From Mucilaginibacter sp. PAMB04168 (lineage in GTDB: Bacteria; Bacteroidota; Bacteroidia; Sphingobacteriales; Sphingobacteriaceae): a stretch of DNA of 64,000 nt. Location of the stretch: assembly GCF_039634365.2 (NCBI RefSeq), contig NZ_CP155079.2:186001-250000 (forward strand), given 5' to 3'. Positions 17,701 through 26,536 of this stretch are shown piece by piece (positions within the stretch are counted from its first letter, which is position 1; the number at the start of each line of letters is the position of its first letter). A program made the translations under genes and the position numbers. The notes beneath the pieces were generated by a model. That model searched no databases, was not told the origin of the DNA, and was given only the letters and a program-made list of their open reading frames with translations.

Positions 17701-18279
17701 ATGATGACCAACTTGATTGATAGCCTACAAAGAATAATAGCGCTAAGTCCGGAAGAAAAAGAAACCGTCACTTCTTTATTCAAGGAAAAGACTTACAAAA
17801 AAGGAGATTTCTTCTTAGCAGAAGGACAGGTTTGTAAACAGGTGGGGTTTGTTATTAAAGGGCTATTGCGATACTACATCAATCACGATGGAGAAGATAA
17901 AACATACGACTTTGCACAGGAAAACAACTTTGTTTGCAACTATGAAAGTTTTCTGCCGCAAACATCATCTACAAAAAACATCCAAGCGTTAGAGGATTGT
18001 GAAATGCTACAGATCTCATTTACCGACTTACAACTGTTTTATCAATCTGTGAGCGGAGCCGAGCGGTTTGGCCGGGTAGTAATTGAACAGGTTTTTGTAC
18101 AAACCCTGCAAGACTTGAGTTCGTTCTATACAGACACACCAGAGCTTCGCTATGAAAAATTTCTGAAAAGGCACCCGGGCTTGCTGCAAAGAATTTCGCA
18201 ATATCATATCGCATCGTATGTAGGCGTAAAGCCGCAATCTCTCAGCCGTATCCGCAAAAGAATTTTCACAGAAAAATGA
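17701..18279 (+). CDS. Crp/Fnr family transcriptional regulator
   Basis: A 192-residue cytoplasmic regulator. An N-terminal cyclic-nucleotide-binding-like beta barrel (about 25-115: YKKGDFFLAEGQVCKQVGFVIKGLLRYYI) is followed by a dimerisation helix and a C-terminal helix-turn-helix with ISQYHIASYVGVKPQSLSRIRKRI. This Bacteroidota subgroup generally lacks the Fnr iron-sulphur Cys cluster. A 72-base gap separates it from DUF4267 and cupin genes on the same strand, so it may regulate them. The start could be either of two adjacent ATGs (17701/17704). Confidence 0.85.
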   Translation: MMTNLIDSLQRIIALSPEEKETVTSLFKEKTYKKGDFFLAEGQVCKQVGFVIKGLLRYYINHDGEDKTYDFAQENNFVCNYESFLPQTSSTKNIQALEDCEMLQISFTDLQLFYQSVSGAERFGRVVIEQVFVQTLQDLSSFYTDTPELRYEKFLKRHPGLLQRISQYHIASYVGVKPQSLSRIRKRIFTEK

Positions 18280-18351
18280 TTTGTTAACCCAGGTGCATGA
18301 ATGCCGGATTTGGGTTAGGGAACTTTGTGTCATCATTTAAAATAAATAATC

Positions 18352-18738
18352 ATGACACAAAGAATTTTTATTGCAATCGCATTCCTCACAGGGTTGGGAA
18401 TGATTTTTATCGGAACCAGGTTCCTTTTGGCGCCCGAACCAGCAGAAGCCGGTTACGGCATACGCTTTAACGAGCACGCCGACTACTCTTTCCATTACAT
18501 TAAAGGTATCCGTGATGTGTTTTCAGGTTTAGTAATTTGCCTGCTTATCTTAACTAAGCAAACCAAAGCATTAGGTATTACGCTGGCGGCAGGAACCATT
18601 ATCCCTGTCACCGATATGCTGATCGTATTAAGCAAAAGTTATAATGGCATCCCTCAAGCTATCCCTCATATAGCCGCCATTATCGTTTGCGCCGCTGCCG
18701 GAACTATCTTATTAAGCCATAAATCCTCAAACAAATAA
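18352..18738 (+). CDS. DUF4267 family small membrane protein
   Basis: A 128-residue integral membrane protein with four predicted helices (about 5-24, 46-66, 70-92, 100-121). The conserved-looking loop AGYGIRFNEHADYSFHYIKGIRD between helices 1 and 2 matches the DUF4267 family as I know it. These genes often sit next to small regulators and cupins. Function unknown. It is followed 18 bases later by the cupin gene, so the two are probably co-transcribed. Confidence 0.7.
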   Translation: MTQRIFIAIAFLTGLGMIFIGTRFLLAPEPAEAGYGIRFNEHADYSFHYIKGIRDVFSGLVICLLILTKQTKALGITLAAGTIIPVTDMLIVLSKSYNGIPQAIPHIAAIIVCAAAGTILLSHKSSNK

Positions 18739-18756
18739 AACCTTAACCAAAGCTAT

Positions 18757-19269
18757 ATGAAAACGCAAGGATACATCAAGCTAATCAGTTCAGCAGATAC
18801 TCATAAAGAAAGTGTGATTGAATTTAACATCATTCCAAACGAAAAGACGCCATGGCATTACCACACACTTTTTGCAGAGACTTTTGAAGTGCTACAGGGT
18901 ACGTTGGAAGTAGGACTGAACAACCGGGTGCATCAGTTAAAAGCAGGTGACAGGGTAACGATCAAGCCTAACGAGAAACACTACTTTCACAACGTATCAA
19001 CTGAGAACTGTTTAATACAAGTAACAGTAAGCCCTGGCAATAAAAACTTTGAAAATGCGCTGCTGATATCAAAAGGACTGGCAAAAGATGGCCTGGCCAG
19101 TGCGGCAGGAACACCCAAAAAACTTGCTGACCTTGCTTTGTTCGTTTACTTAAACAACTCTAAAATGGTAAGTCTACAAAAGATCGCAGCACCTCTTTTT
19201 AATTATCTTGCCAAGAGGGCCATTAAAAAAGGACGGTTAAAAGAATTAGAATTGAAATATTGCAGCTAA
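18757..19269 (+). CDS. Cupin domain protein
   Basis: A 170-residue protein. Residues about 15-90 form a double-stranded beta helix with the cupin motifs: WHYHTLFAETFEVLQG (metal ligands H-x-H and E) and a second conserved G-D-x-x-x-I-x-P-x-x-x-H segment, GDRVTIKPNEKHYFHN. The C-terminal 60 residues are helical and basic and lie outside the cupin core. Substrate not predictable. It shares an operon-like spacing with the DUF4267 gene. Confidence 0.8.
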   Translation: MKTQGYIKLISSADTHKESVIEFNIIPNEKTPWHYHTLFAETFEVLQGTLEVGLNNRVHQLKAGDRVTIKPNEKHYFHNVSTENCLIQVTVSPGNKNFENALLISKGLAKDGLASAAGTPKKLADLALFVYLNNSKMVSLQKIAAPLFNYLAKRAIKKGRLKELELKYCS

Positions 19270-19343
19270 AATCTTGAGTCTGATCAACCCGTTATGTGAT
19301 TCACAGGCATAGCCTTAATACAAGTTTAATTATTCAACCTATG

Positions 19344-19376
19344 AAGCCACCGGTGCTAAAAGCATCGGGGCTTTTT
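19344..19376. terminator. Convergent terminator between cupin and HxlR genes
   Basis: An AAGCC-A-CCGGTGCT arm pairs with AGCATCGG-GGCTT across a 3-base loop and is followed by TTTTT. It lies between two convergent genes and would serve the plus strand best. Confidence 0.65.
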
Positions 19377-19398
19377 CCCTTTGTTAGCAGATAATCAA

Positions 19399-19800
19399 TC
19401 AAGATTCGCAAACACTTTGGCAGGTCTTGGTTCGTTCGTCTAGGATGCCTGCATTTGCCAGGCCTTCCTTTTCAATTTGTTTCTTGCCCCAATGATGCAA
19501 ATGCGCTATAAAAGGAATCAGCTCTTTGCCTGTTTCGCTAAGTGAATACTCCACTTTGGGTGGTACCTCGTGGTACATTTTGCGGATAATCAGTTTGTCT
19601 TCTTCCAGTTCCCGCAGGGTTTGGGTAAGCATTTTAGTGGTAATATCAGGTAAGGTCCGGTTCAGCTCCCCGTAGCGTAAAACCCTTTTCATATCTAAAT
19701 ACCACAAAATGCGTGCTTTGTATTTGCCGCCAATGCGCTTAAAGGCGTAATCAACCGCACAAAGCTGTGTCGCTTCAGTCACTTTGGATTCATTTTTCAT
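19399..19800 (-). CDS. HxlR family transcriptional regulator
   Basis: A 133-residue winged-helix regulator. The HxlR core is clear: C-A-V-D-YAFKRIGGKYKARILWYL, then RYGELNRTLPDITTKMLTQTLRELEEDKLIIR and a wing (VPPKVEYSLSETGKEL). The Cys near residue 13 is in the position used by redox- or electrophile-sensing members. Two more Cys are near the C-terminus. It is divergent from an NADP-dependent oxidoreductase gene with a 176-base gap, the common arrangement for a regulator of an adjacent quinone/aldehyde-detoxifying reductase. Confidence 0.88.
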   Translation of the reverse strand: MKNESKVTEATQLCAVDYAFKRIGGKYKARILWYLDMKRVLRYGELNRTLPDITTKMLTQTLRELEEDKLIIRKMYHEVPPKVEYSLSETGKELIPFIAHLHHWGKKQIEKEGLANAGILDERTKTCQSVCES

Positions 19801-19847
19801 TTCAAAATTATTGTAAAAGGCTGTTAATCAGTAATACACACTTTTGG

Positions 19848-19873
19848 GTACATAAGATACAAAAAAGTACATA
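19848..19873. promoter_or_regulatory. Paired GTACATA repeats between divergent HxlR and oxidoreductase genes
   Basis: Two identical 7-base direct repeats, at 19848-19854 and 19867-19873, are spaced 19 bases start to start, close to two helical turns. They lie in the only divergent intergenic gap here and are a plausible HxlR operator. The repeat is seen; the binding role is inference. Confidence 0.4.
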
Positions 19874-19976
19874 CTTGCCAAATATATACAAATCGGATAG
19901 TATTGCAGCACATTAGATTACACTGTCAAGTCCTAAGCAAGGCTTGATATTTATTCACATACAACAAAAACATACG

Positions 19977-21023
19977 ATGAAAGAGCTTGAAAATACATCA
20001 GACCATAATGCAAGCAAACGAATGATGAAAGCAGTAAGACTGCACGAATATGGCGGCCCCGAAGTATTGCGCTATGAGGACGCACCTGTTCCTGAACTGA
20101 AGCCCGGTAAAGTGCTCGTGCGCGTTCATGCAGTTGGGCTTAATCCGCCAGACTGGTATCTGCGCGACGGTTATAAATCACTGCCGCCCGAATGGAGACC
20201 TCAGGTACCTTTCCCCATTATTTTAGGCACAGACATTTCGGGCATTGTTGAAGCGGTGGCAGATGATGTTGAAGGTTTTTCTATTGGTGATGAAGTGTAT
20301 TCGATGGTTCGCTTCTTCAGCGTTGGCGAAAGCAGTGCCTATGCCGAGTATGTTAGCGTACCTGCATCAGAACTGGCGCTCAAACCTGCCGGTATTGATC
20401 ATATCCATGCTGCCGGAGCGCCAATGTCCCTGCTTACAGCATGGCAATACCTGGTTGAGGTGGGGCACGATGCACCCAACCCCCTTAAGCCCAACAAGCA
20501 TCAGCCTGTACCACTTGAGGGAAAGCGGGTGCTGATTAATGGAGCCGCAGGCGGTGTAGGGCACTTTTCGGTCCAGATTGCCAAGCTGAAAGGTGCACAT
20601 GTAATTGCCGTGGCATCAGGCAAGAACGAAGCGCTGCTGCGCGAACTGGGTGCTGATGAATTTATAGACTACACCCAAACGCCTCCCGAAGATGTGGCCC
20701 AGGACCTGGATTTGGTATTGGACGCTTTGGGTGGCCCCACTACCGGCCGCTTTTTGCGCACGCTTAAGCGTGGTGGTGCTCTGTTCCCGGTGTTCCCTTT
20801 GGGTTTTGAAGGTGCCGATGAAGCTAAAAAGCTCGGCATTACGGTTTCAGCCACACAGGTTCGCTCAAACGGGGCGCAGCTTGCGGAGCTGGCTCACTTG
20901 CTTGACAGTGGAAAGATCCGCGTGGTAGTGGATAGTACGTATGCGCTTGCCAATGCGCGCCAGGCGCACGAACGGGCCGAGAAAGGTCACATTCAAGGCA
21001 AAATAGTGCTTACTGTTGCCTGA
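19977..21023 (+). CDS. NADP-dependent oxidoreductase, quinone-reductase-like MDR family
   Basis: A 348-residue medium-chain dehydrogenase/reductase. An N-terminal GroES-like domain (MKAVRLHEYGGPEVLRYEDAPVPELKPGKVLVRVHAVGLNPPDWYLRDG) leads to a Rossmann domain with NGAAGGVGHFSVQIAKLKGAHVIAVAS. The zinc-binding GHE motif is absent, so it belongs with zinc-independent quinone oxidoreductases. I chose the ATG at 19977; an in-frame ATG at 19944 adds 11 residues unlike the family. Divergent from HxlR and probably under its control. A hairpin terminator follows. Confidence 0.85.
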   Translation: MKELENTSDHNASKRMMKAVRLHEYGGPEVLRYEDAPVPELKPGKVLVRVHAVGLNPPDWYLRDGYKSLPPEWRPQVPFPIILGTDISGIVEAVADDVEGFSIGDEVYSMVRFFSVGESSAYAEYVSVPASELALKPAGIDHIHAAGAPMSLLTAWQYLVEVGHDAPNPLKPNKHQPVPLEGKRVLINGAAGGVGHFSVQIAKLKGAHVIAVASGKNEALLRELGADEFIDYTQTPPEDVAQDLDLVLDALGGPTTGRFLRTLKRGGALFPVFPLGFEGADEAKKLGITVSATQVRSNGAQLAELAHLLDSGKIRVVVDSTYALANARQAHERAEKGHIQGKIVLTVA

Positions 21024-21045
21024 GTGGTTCACTATAAACGAGTTT

Positions 21046-21086
21046 AACATACAAGCCTTCCCGATCCTGGGATGGCCTGTATGTTA
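21046..21086 (+). terminator. Terminator after the oxidoreductase gene
   Basis: A TAACATACA-AGCC arm pairs with GGCC-TGTATGTTA, giving a 13-base stem with one mismatch, then TTAAAT. It separates this gene from the downstream sigma factor locus. Confidence 0.65.
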
Positions 21087-21201
21087 TTAAATGGTGAATA
21101 AGAGAGATTAGAAGATAAAATTGCACCTAGGATAAAGCGGACTTAATGCTGTAAAAACTAACAACAGAGGGTTCAAAACTTAATAATCACTTAATGCAAA
21201 A

Positions 21202-21235
21202 TTGAAATAATTGCTACAGCACCCGCATACTTTTG
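21202..21235 (+). promoter_or_regulatory. Candidate Bacteroidota sigma-A promoter for the ECF sigma gene
   Basis: The -7 element TACTTTTG at 21228-21235 matches the Bacteroidota consensus TAnnTTTG exactly, with TTG at 21202-21204 as a possible -33 element (spacing slightly long). The -7 box ends only 7 bases before the ATG at 21243, so the message would be nearly or fully leaderless. The motif is seen; promoter activity is inferred. Confidence 0.4.
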
Positions 21236-21242
21236 TAGCGAT

Positions 21243-21821
21243 ATGTCACACTCAGTTGAAGTATACACCGCCCAATGGTTAAACGGAGATGAGCGCGCCT
21301 ATAAAGGTGTGTTTGACCATTATTACCCTAAATTGTATGCCGCGGGTTACCGCATGCGTAAAAACAGCGAGGAGTGCGAGGAATTGGCTATGAATGTACT
21401 GTTAAAAATATGGCAGCATAAAACAGTTATTCAAAATATCATAAATCTGGAAGGTTACCTCTACGGCATGCTAAGGCAGGAAATTAGCCGTATGGTGAGA
21501 AAGAAGATTTTTAAAACGCAAGAGTTGAGTGTGGTAGAAGAACACCAATTTTTTACCGAAGTTGACGGTCAGTTCAATCTTAAAGAATTACAATTTAGGT
21601 ATGAAGTTGCACTATCAAAAATACCAGCTAAAAGGCTGGAGATTTTTTTGCTTAGTCGTGATCAGGGCTATACCTATCAGGAAATTAGTCAGCTGCAAAA
21701 CATCTCCAGCAATACCGTGCGCAATCACATTGCTTCGGCCCTTAAACTCTTAAAAACCGAGTTGCACGAATACTCAGATATTTTTCCGCTATTTATTCTA
21801 ATTGCTGTTTTAAAGCGCTAA
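21243..21821 (+). CDS. ECF (FecI-like) RNA polymerase sigma factor
   Basis: A 192-residue sigma-70 family protein. Region 2 (about 20-90) includes VFDHYYPKLYAAGYRMRKNSEECEELAMNVLLKIWQHK. Region 4 (about 125-180) carries a helix-turn-helix, GYTYQEISQLQNISSNTVRNHIASALKLLK. It ends with a hydrophobic tail typical of Bacteroidota FecI-type sigma factors. The FecR gene follows after 100 bases, then susC/susD. In such loci the sigma factor switches on the transport genes when SusC-FecR signalling releases it. The start is close to a candidate promoter, so a leaderless transcript is possible. Confidence 0.9.
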   Translation: MSHSVEVYTAQWLNGDERAYKGVFDHYYPKLYAAGYRMRKNSEECEELAMNVLLKIWQHKTVIQNIINLEGYLYGMLRQEISRMVRKKIFKTQELSVVEEHQFFTEVDGQFNLKELQFRYEVALSKIPAKRLEIFLLSRDQGYTYQEISQLQNISSNTVRNHIASALKLLKTELHEYSDIFPLFILIAVLKR

Positions 21822-21921
21822 GGCCTGTTTTTCTTTGCCGGCGTTAAGCGGGTGTTAAGTCCATATCAAGTTTTTTATTGTCATAGTACATCCCTGGTAC
21901 TTTGGGCTTCTTACCTGTAGA

Positions 21922-22926
21922 ATGCCCAACAGGATAAAGAAACCCTCAAAGCAAGCACTCATAAATTATTTTAATGGGAATAGCTTGGCCGATGAACATA
22001 AGGCTATAGAAGTCTACCTGGCGATGGAAGCAGACACAGCTTATGTAGAGCAGTGTTTGAAAGATGCCATGGCTAATACAGATGCTGATATTTTGCCGTT
22101 AAGCAGCGAACAACAAGAGCAGACATGGCAAAAGTTTGATACCCTGCTATCTCATCAGACGGCCAAATTACAACCTAAGCATAGCCGTAACTGGATGGCT
22201 TATGCAGCGGCTATAACGGTGTTCATGTTATCGGCTACGTTTGCTTTTTACTTTAAACAGCCGCCAAGCCTGCTGCAATCAGCAGTGGTTTACCAACGTA
22301 TTGAGGCGGGGTATGGCAAAATAGATCGTATCACGCTTCCGGACAGTAGCCGTTTGTCATTGTTTCCTGGAACGGTTATAGATATACCAAGTGATTTTAA
22401 TGCAACAAATCGGAAAGTATTTTTAACTGGCCGCGCCTACTTTGAGGTTGCCCATAATAAACAAAAACCTTTTTATGTAATCACCTCAAAAGTAACCACC
22501 CGAGTACTGGGTACCTCGTTTGAAGTTAACGCAGCCAAAGGAGCAAGCACGGCATCTGTATTATTACGCACCGGCCGGGTATGCGTACGTAGTAAAAAGT
22601 TTAAACAATTAGCTATTCTGCACCCGGGCCAAAAGGTCACTTTTCAGGAGGTTACAGGTAATTATACGATGGAGCGGGTACAACCCGATCGGCTACTGAA
22701 CTGGATAGATGGTGAGTTGGCATTTGATCAAACCAGTTTTGCCCAAATCTGTAAAGAACTCGAAAAATGGTATAACATTACCATTAGCGTTCAAAGCAAG
22801 CCATTACTAAACAAGAAAATTACGGCTGATTTTAAAGGGCAATCATTACCACAAGTGCTTGACATTCTTTCGGCAACTGCCGGCTTTAAGTACAAAACAG
22901 GAAAAAACAGCATTCATATTTATTAA
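21922..22926 (+). CDS. FecR family anti-sigma factor
   Basis: A 334-residue inner-membrane protein. A cytoplasmic sigma-binding N-terminus (about 1-85) is followed by one transmembrane helix (about 92-110: WMAYAAAITVFMLSATFAFYF) and a periplasmic FecR domain with GYGKIDRITLPDSSRLSLFPGTVI and GRAYFEVAHNKQKPFYVIT. The C-terminal domain (about 260-334) resembles the STN-interacting region. It links the STN domain of the downstream SusC in the outer membrane to the sigma factor. Stop at 22926, 38 bases before a strong hairpin. Confidence 0.9.
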   Translation: MPNRIKKPSKQALINYFNGNSLADEHKAIEVYLAMEADTAYVEQCLKDAMANTDADILPLSSEQQEQTWQKFDTLLSHQTAKLQPKHSRNWMAYAAAITVFMLSATFAFYFKQPPSLLQSAVVYQRIEAGYGKIDRITLPDSSRLSLFPGTVIDIPSDFNATNRKVFLTGRAYFEVAHNKQKPFYVITSKVTTRVLGTSFEVNAAKGASTASVLLRTGRVCVRSKKFKQLAILHPGQKVTFQEVTGNYTMERVQPDRLLNWIDGELAFDQTSFAQICKELEKWYNITISVQSKPLLNKKITADFKGQSLPQVLDILSATAGFKYKTGKNSIHIY

Positions 22927-22964
22927 CGAAGGAGGGCATGAACCAATAGTTTACTCATTAAAAA

Positions 22965-23050
22965 CCGCCCTGCGTTAACAGGGCGGCAATCCAATCAGCT
23001 GATGAGCATCAGCCAAAAAGTCGATTTTTTAATCACAGGGCGGCAACCCT
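22965..23050 (+). promoter_or_regulatory. Structured leader between fecR and susC
   Basis: At least three inverted repeats are packed into 86 bases. CCGCCCTG/CAGGGCGG (22965-22986, 6-base loop) is perfect. GCTGAT-GAGC-ATCAGC (22998-23013) is perfect. AGGG-CGGCAA-CCCT (23037-23050) is perfect. In addition, the 12-mer ACAGGGCGGCAA occurs twice (22978-22989 and 23035-23046), so the CCGCCCTG arm could pair with either copy, giving alternative folds. An A5...T6 stem lies between. The whole element ends 20 bases before the likely susC start. It may be an attenuator, processing site or small-RNA target; no known riboswitch class is recognised. Confidence 0.5.
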
Positions 23051-23070
23051 ATAACCTATCAAAAGTAACA

Positions 23071-26000
23071 ATGAAACCATCATTATGGCTTATTATATGT
23101 AATAAATTTCAGCGGTGTTTTACAATGGTGCTACTATTAACAGCACACACCCTAACGGCTGCAGCAGCGCAGGTACTTGAGCAAAACTTACAAATGCAAG
23201 CAGCGCAATACAGCGGCCAGCAAATTGTTGAGATTATAAAAAAACAGGCAAATGCGCAGGTTTCCTTTGATGAAACTGTAAACCGACAACTTAGCCGTAC
23301 AATAGCGGTAAGAAAAAAGTACGCCACCGTTAAAGAGGTATTGGCATGGTTAAAAACCGATGCCGGTATTGCTTACAATAACCAGGGTAACTATATAGTA
23401 CTAACTACTTTACAGAGAGTTAGTGCTCAGGATAGTAAAATTACTGGTAAGATTACCGACGAAACAGGTCAGCCTTTACCTGGCGTTACCATACGCATTG
23501 TAGAATTAAACAGAGTTGCGATAAGTAATGCTGATGGAAATTTTTCAATCAATGCCGTACCGGGTAATTACACAGTTGATGTCAGCTATGTTTCTTTTGA
23601 AACACAGCATTTGTCTAGCATTAAGGTTAAAGCAGGCGAGAGCACCATACTTAACATTGGTATGAAACCTTCCACGAAATCCCTGAACGAGGTTTTGGTA
23701 ACAGCATTAGGTATAAGGCGTGAAGAAAAATCATTAGGCTACTCAGCTCAAAATGTAACCTCTAAAAGTCTGGAAGACGCTAAAACCAATAACTGGGTAT
23801 CATCCCTGGCTGGCAAGGTGGCAGGGCTGAACATCGTAAGCACGGGCTCAGGGCCTGTTAGTTCGTCGCGTATTACGCTCAGAGGTGAGTCATCATTAAA
23901 TTTGGACAATAACCAGGCATTAATTGTAATTGACGGTATACCTGTAAGTAACCGAATTACCGGCACAGGCTACAAAGCGCATTTAGCCGCCGATAGCCCT
24001 GTTGATTTCGGATCGGATGTATCGGACATTAACCCAGATGATATTGAAAAGGTAACTGTATTGAAAGGACCGGCTGCTACTGCACTTTATGGTAGCCGTG
24101 CAGCTGGCGGAGCGTTGATTATTACTACAAAATCGGGTCAGCGAAATGATAAGGGCTTAGGCATCACTTACAACGGCAACCTGAGTTTTGATGGTGTAAT
24201 GAAATGGCCCGATTACCAGTTTGAATATGGTGAAGGCCGTACCGATAAGTATTACTCTTACGGCGACAGCCCCGATGGTGTTAATACGGCAGCAGCCGCA
24301 GCACAGGGCAGGGCATGGGGCCCTAAGTTTGATGGGCAGATGTATTTTCAGTATAACCCCAATTCGCCTGATGGTAAGCCAACAGAGCGTACTCCTTGGG
24401 TTGCGCGTAAAGACTATATCTCCAAATTTTTCAACACCGGTGTTACTCGTACTAATAATGTTTCTATTGAGGGTGGTAATGAAAATGGTTCGGGCAGGTT
24501 ATCGGTTACTCATTTAAAAAACGACTGGCTGGTTCCTAATACAGGTTTCGAAAGATTATCAGTTGCCCTATCGGCCAATCAAAAGATATCTGATAAGCTG
24601 AAAATATCTGGTAAAGCTAATTACACTAATAAACGCAGCGATAATCTTCCATTATCGGGTTACAATAACCAAACCATCATGTACTTTATGATATTGGGTA
24701 CCACTCCCAATGTGGATATTGACTGGTTTAAACCATACTGGCAACCTGGCCAGGTAAACATTCAGCAAAGGCTGCCCTTTAATCCCGGTCCCGACAACGT
24801 ATACCTGCAGGTATACGAAATGCTGAATAAAATTAACAAGAACGGTGTAATTGGTAATGTTATGGCCAACTATACTTTTAACCCTAAACTGGAATTAATG
24901 CTCCGCTCGGGTGTCGACCTTTCAAATGAGTTCCGTTCGCAGCAACGTCCCTACAGCATGACTAAGTACCCTAAAGGAAGCTACCGAGAGCAAACCGTTT
25001 TCAATTTCGAGAGTAATACCGACCTATTGTTGTCCTACAAAGATAAGATCACAAATGATATAAAGTTTTCGGTATCGGGTGGTGGTAACTTAATGAAGCA
25101 GACGTATAATTTTGCTGGTATTTATGCAGACCAGTTAGCGCAACCCGGCATTTATCAAATATCCAACAGCTTGGATCAGGCCGTTGCCGATCCTAACAAA
25201 AGCGAGAAAGCGATCCACAGTTTATATGCTTTTGGCCAGCTATCTTATCATGATTACGCTTATTTGGATGTTACTGGCCGTAACGATTGGTCCAGCACGT
25301 TACCATACGGAAACAATTCGTTCTTTTACCCATCAGTAAGCACCAGCTTTATATTAAGCGATATGTTTACACTGCCTAAAGCAGTGTCTTTTGCTAAGTT
25401 CCGCTTTTCGTGGGCACAGGTTGGTAATGATACCCGGCCGTATCAAACAGCCAAGTATTACGATAGAATATATAGCAACAGCTTTACCAATCCAACCACA
25501 CTGTTCAATGCCAATTTAAAGCCCGAGATTACCTCCAGTTTTGAAACCGGTTTGGATATGCGCTTTTTCCAAAGTCGTTTAGGGATAGATTTGGCCTTAT
25601 ACACCAATAACAGCCGTAACCAAATTTTGGCTATTCCGCTCGATCCTATCTCAGGTTATTCAAGCGCTCTGTTAAACGCGGGCTTAATTAACAGCCGGGG
25701 TATTGAGTTGCAACTAACCGGAAAACCTTTTAATAATCCGCAGTTTAAATGGAATACCACTGTTAATTTTTCCAGCAACCGCAGTTATGTAAGAGAGTTG
25801 GCCCAGGGCATTACCAACCAGGTAATTTATAATCACGATACCAACGTATCTATTGAAGCACGCGTAGGCGGCCGTATGGGCGATATGTATGGTCGTGGCT
25901 TTCAACGCTCACCTGATGGAAAGATTATTTATGCAAGCACCGGCGTACCGGCCGAGTTAGACCAAACGCTTAAAGTTTTTGGCAATGCTTTCCCCGACTG

Positions 26001-26526
26001 GAAAGCCGGATTACAAAACGAGTTCACTATTAAAAATTTCAGAGTAAGTTTTTTAATTGACGGGCAAAAAGGAGGCAGCGTATTTTCACAAACCAGCCAT
26101 AAATTAAATACGCTGGGTAAAACCAAAGTTACCCTGCCGGGGCGCGATGGCGGTATAGTGGGCGATGGCGTGGTGTTACAACCTGACGGCAGTTACAAGC
26201 CTAATACTGTAAACGTGCCGGCCAGTAAATATTATGACGAATATTACAAGATCACCAACGCTGAGGTGAACATTTATGATGCCTCTTTCATCAAACTGCG
26301 CGAAGCCAGGATAGATTTTAGCTTACCTGCCAAAATGATAACCAAGCTGCATCTAAAACAGGTTATGCTAGGTGTTTATGGACGTAACCTTTTAATTATA
26401 ACTAATTTTCCTGCCTTCGATCCCGAAGCGGCCAATTTAAATAACGGTACCATAACGCCTGGTGTGGAACTAACACAGTTTCCAACCGAAAGAACCTTCG
26501 GCTTAAACCTTACACTCAAACTTTAA
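23071..26526 (+). CDS. SusC/RagA TonB-dependent receptor with STN domain
   Basis: A 1151-residue outer-membrane importer when started at 23071, where a signal peptide begins directly (MKPSLWLIICNKFQRCF...TAAAAQ). An in-frame ATG at 23002 would run through the leader hairpins. Order: STN signalling domain (about 35-105), carboxypeptidase-regulatory-like domain (ITGKITDETGQPLPGVTI), SusC-type plug with ALYGSRAAGGALIITTKSG, then the beta barrel ending in GLNLTLKL with a terminal aromatic-like strand. The STN domain explains the sigma/FecR pair upstream. Partner is the SusD gene 10 bases downstream. Neighbouring phosphodiesterases suggest an organophosphate ligand rather than a glycan. Confidence 0.9.
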   Translation: MKPSLWLIICNKFQRCFTMVLLLTAHTLTAAAAQVLEQNLQMQAAQYSGQQIVEIIKKQANAQVSFDETVNRQLSRTIAVRKKYATVKEVLAWLKTDAGIAYNNQGNYIVLTTLQRVSAQDSKITGKITDETGQPLPGVTIRIVELNRVAISNADGNFSINAVPGNYTVDVSYVSFETQHLSSIKVKAGESTILNIGMKPSTKSLNEVLVTALGIRREEKSLGYSAQNVTSKSLEDAKTNNWVSSLAGKVAGLNIVSTGSGPVSSSRITLRGESSLNLDNNQALIVIDGIPVSNRITGTGYKAHLAADSPVDFGSDVSDINPDDIEKVTVLKGPAATALYGSRAAGGALIITTKSGQRNDKGLGITYNGNLSFDGVMKWPDYQFEYGEGRTDKYYSYGDSPDGVNTAAAAAQGRAWGPKFDGQMYFQYNPNSPDGKPTERTPWVARKDYISKFFNTGVTRTNNVSIEGGNENGSGRLSVTHLKNDWLVPNTGFERLSVALSANQKISDKLKISGKANYTNKRSDNLPLSGYNNQTIMYFMILGTTPNVDIDWFKPYWQPGQVNIQQRLPFNPGPDNVYLQVYEMLNKINKNGVIGNVMANYTFNPKLELMLRSGVDLSNEFRSQQRPYSMTKYPKGSYREQTVFNFESNTDLLLSYKDKITNDIKFSVSGGGNLMKQTYNFAGIYADQLAQPGIYQISNSLDQAVADPNKSEKAIHSLYAFGQLSYHDYAYLDVTGRNDWSSTLPYGNNSFFYPSVSTSFILSDMFTLPKAVSFAKFRFSWAQVGNDTRPYQTAKYYDRIYSNSFTNPTTLFNANLKPEITSSFETGLDMRFFQSRLGIDLALYTNNSRNQILAIPLDPISGYSSALLNAGLINSRGIELQLTGKPFNNPQFKWNTTVNFSSNRSYVRELAQGITNQVIYNHDTNVSIEARVGGRMGDMYGRGFQRSPDGKIIYASTGVPAELDQTLKVFGNAFPDWKAGLQNEFTIKNFRVSFLIDGQKGGSVFSQTSHKLNTLGKTKVTLPGRDGGIVGDGVVLQPDGSYKPNTVNVPASKYYDEYYKITNAEVNIYDASFIKLREARIDFSLPAKMITKLHLKQVMLGVYGRNLLIITNFPAFDPEAANLNNGTITPGVELTQFPTERTFGLNLTLKL

Positions 26527-26536
26527 CATAACAGTT

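Noticed and set aside
23002-23070. Upstream start for the first SusC
   Set aside because: The added residues come from the hairpin-rich leader and precede the signal peptide, so 23071 is the better start.
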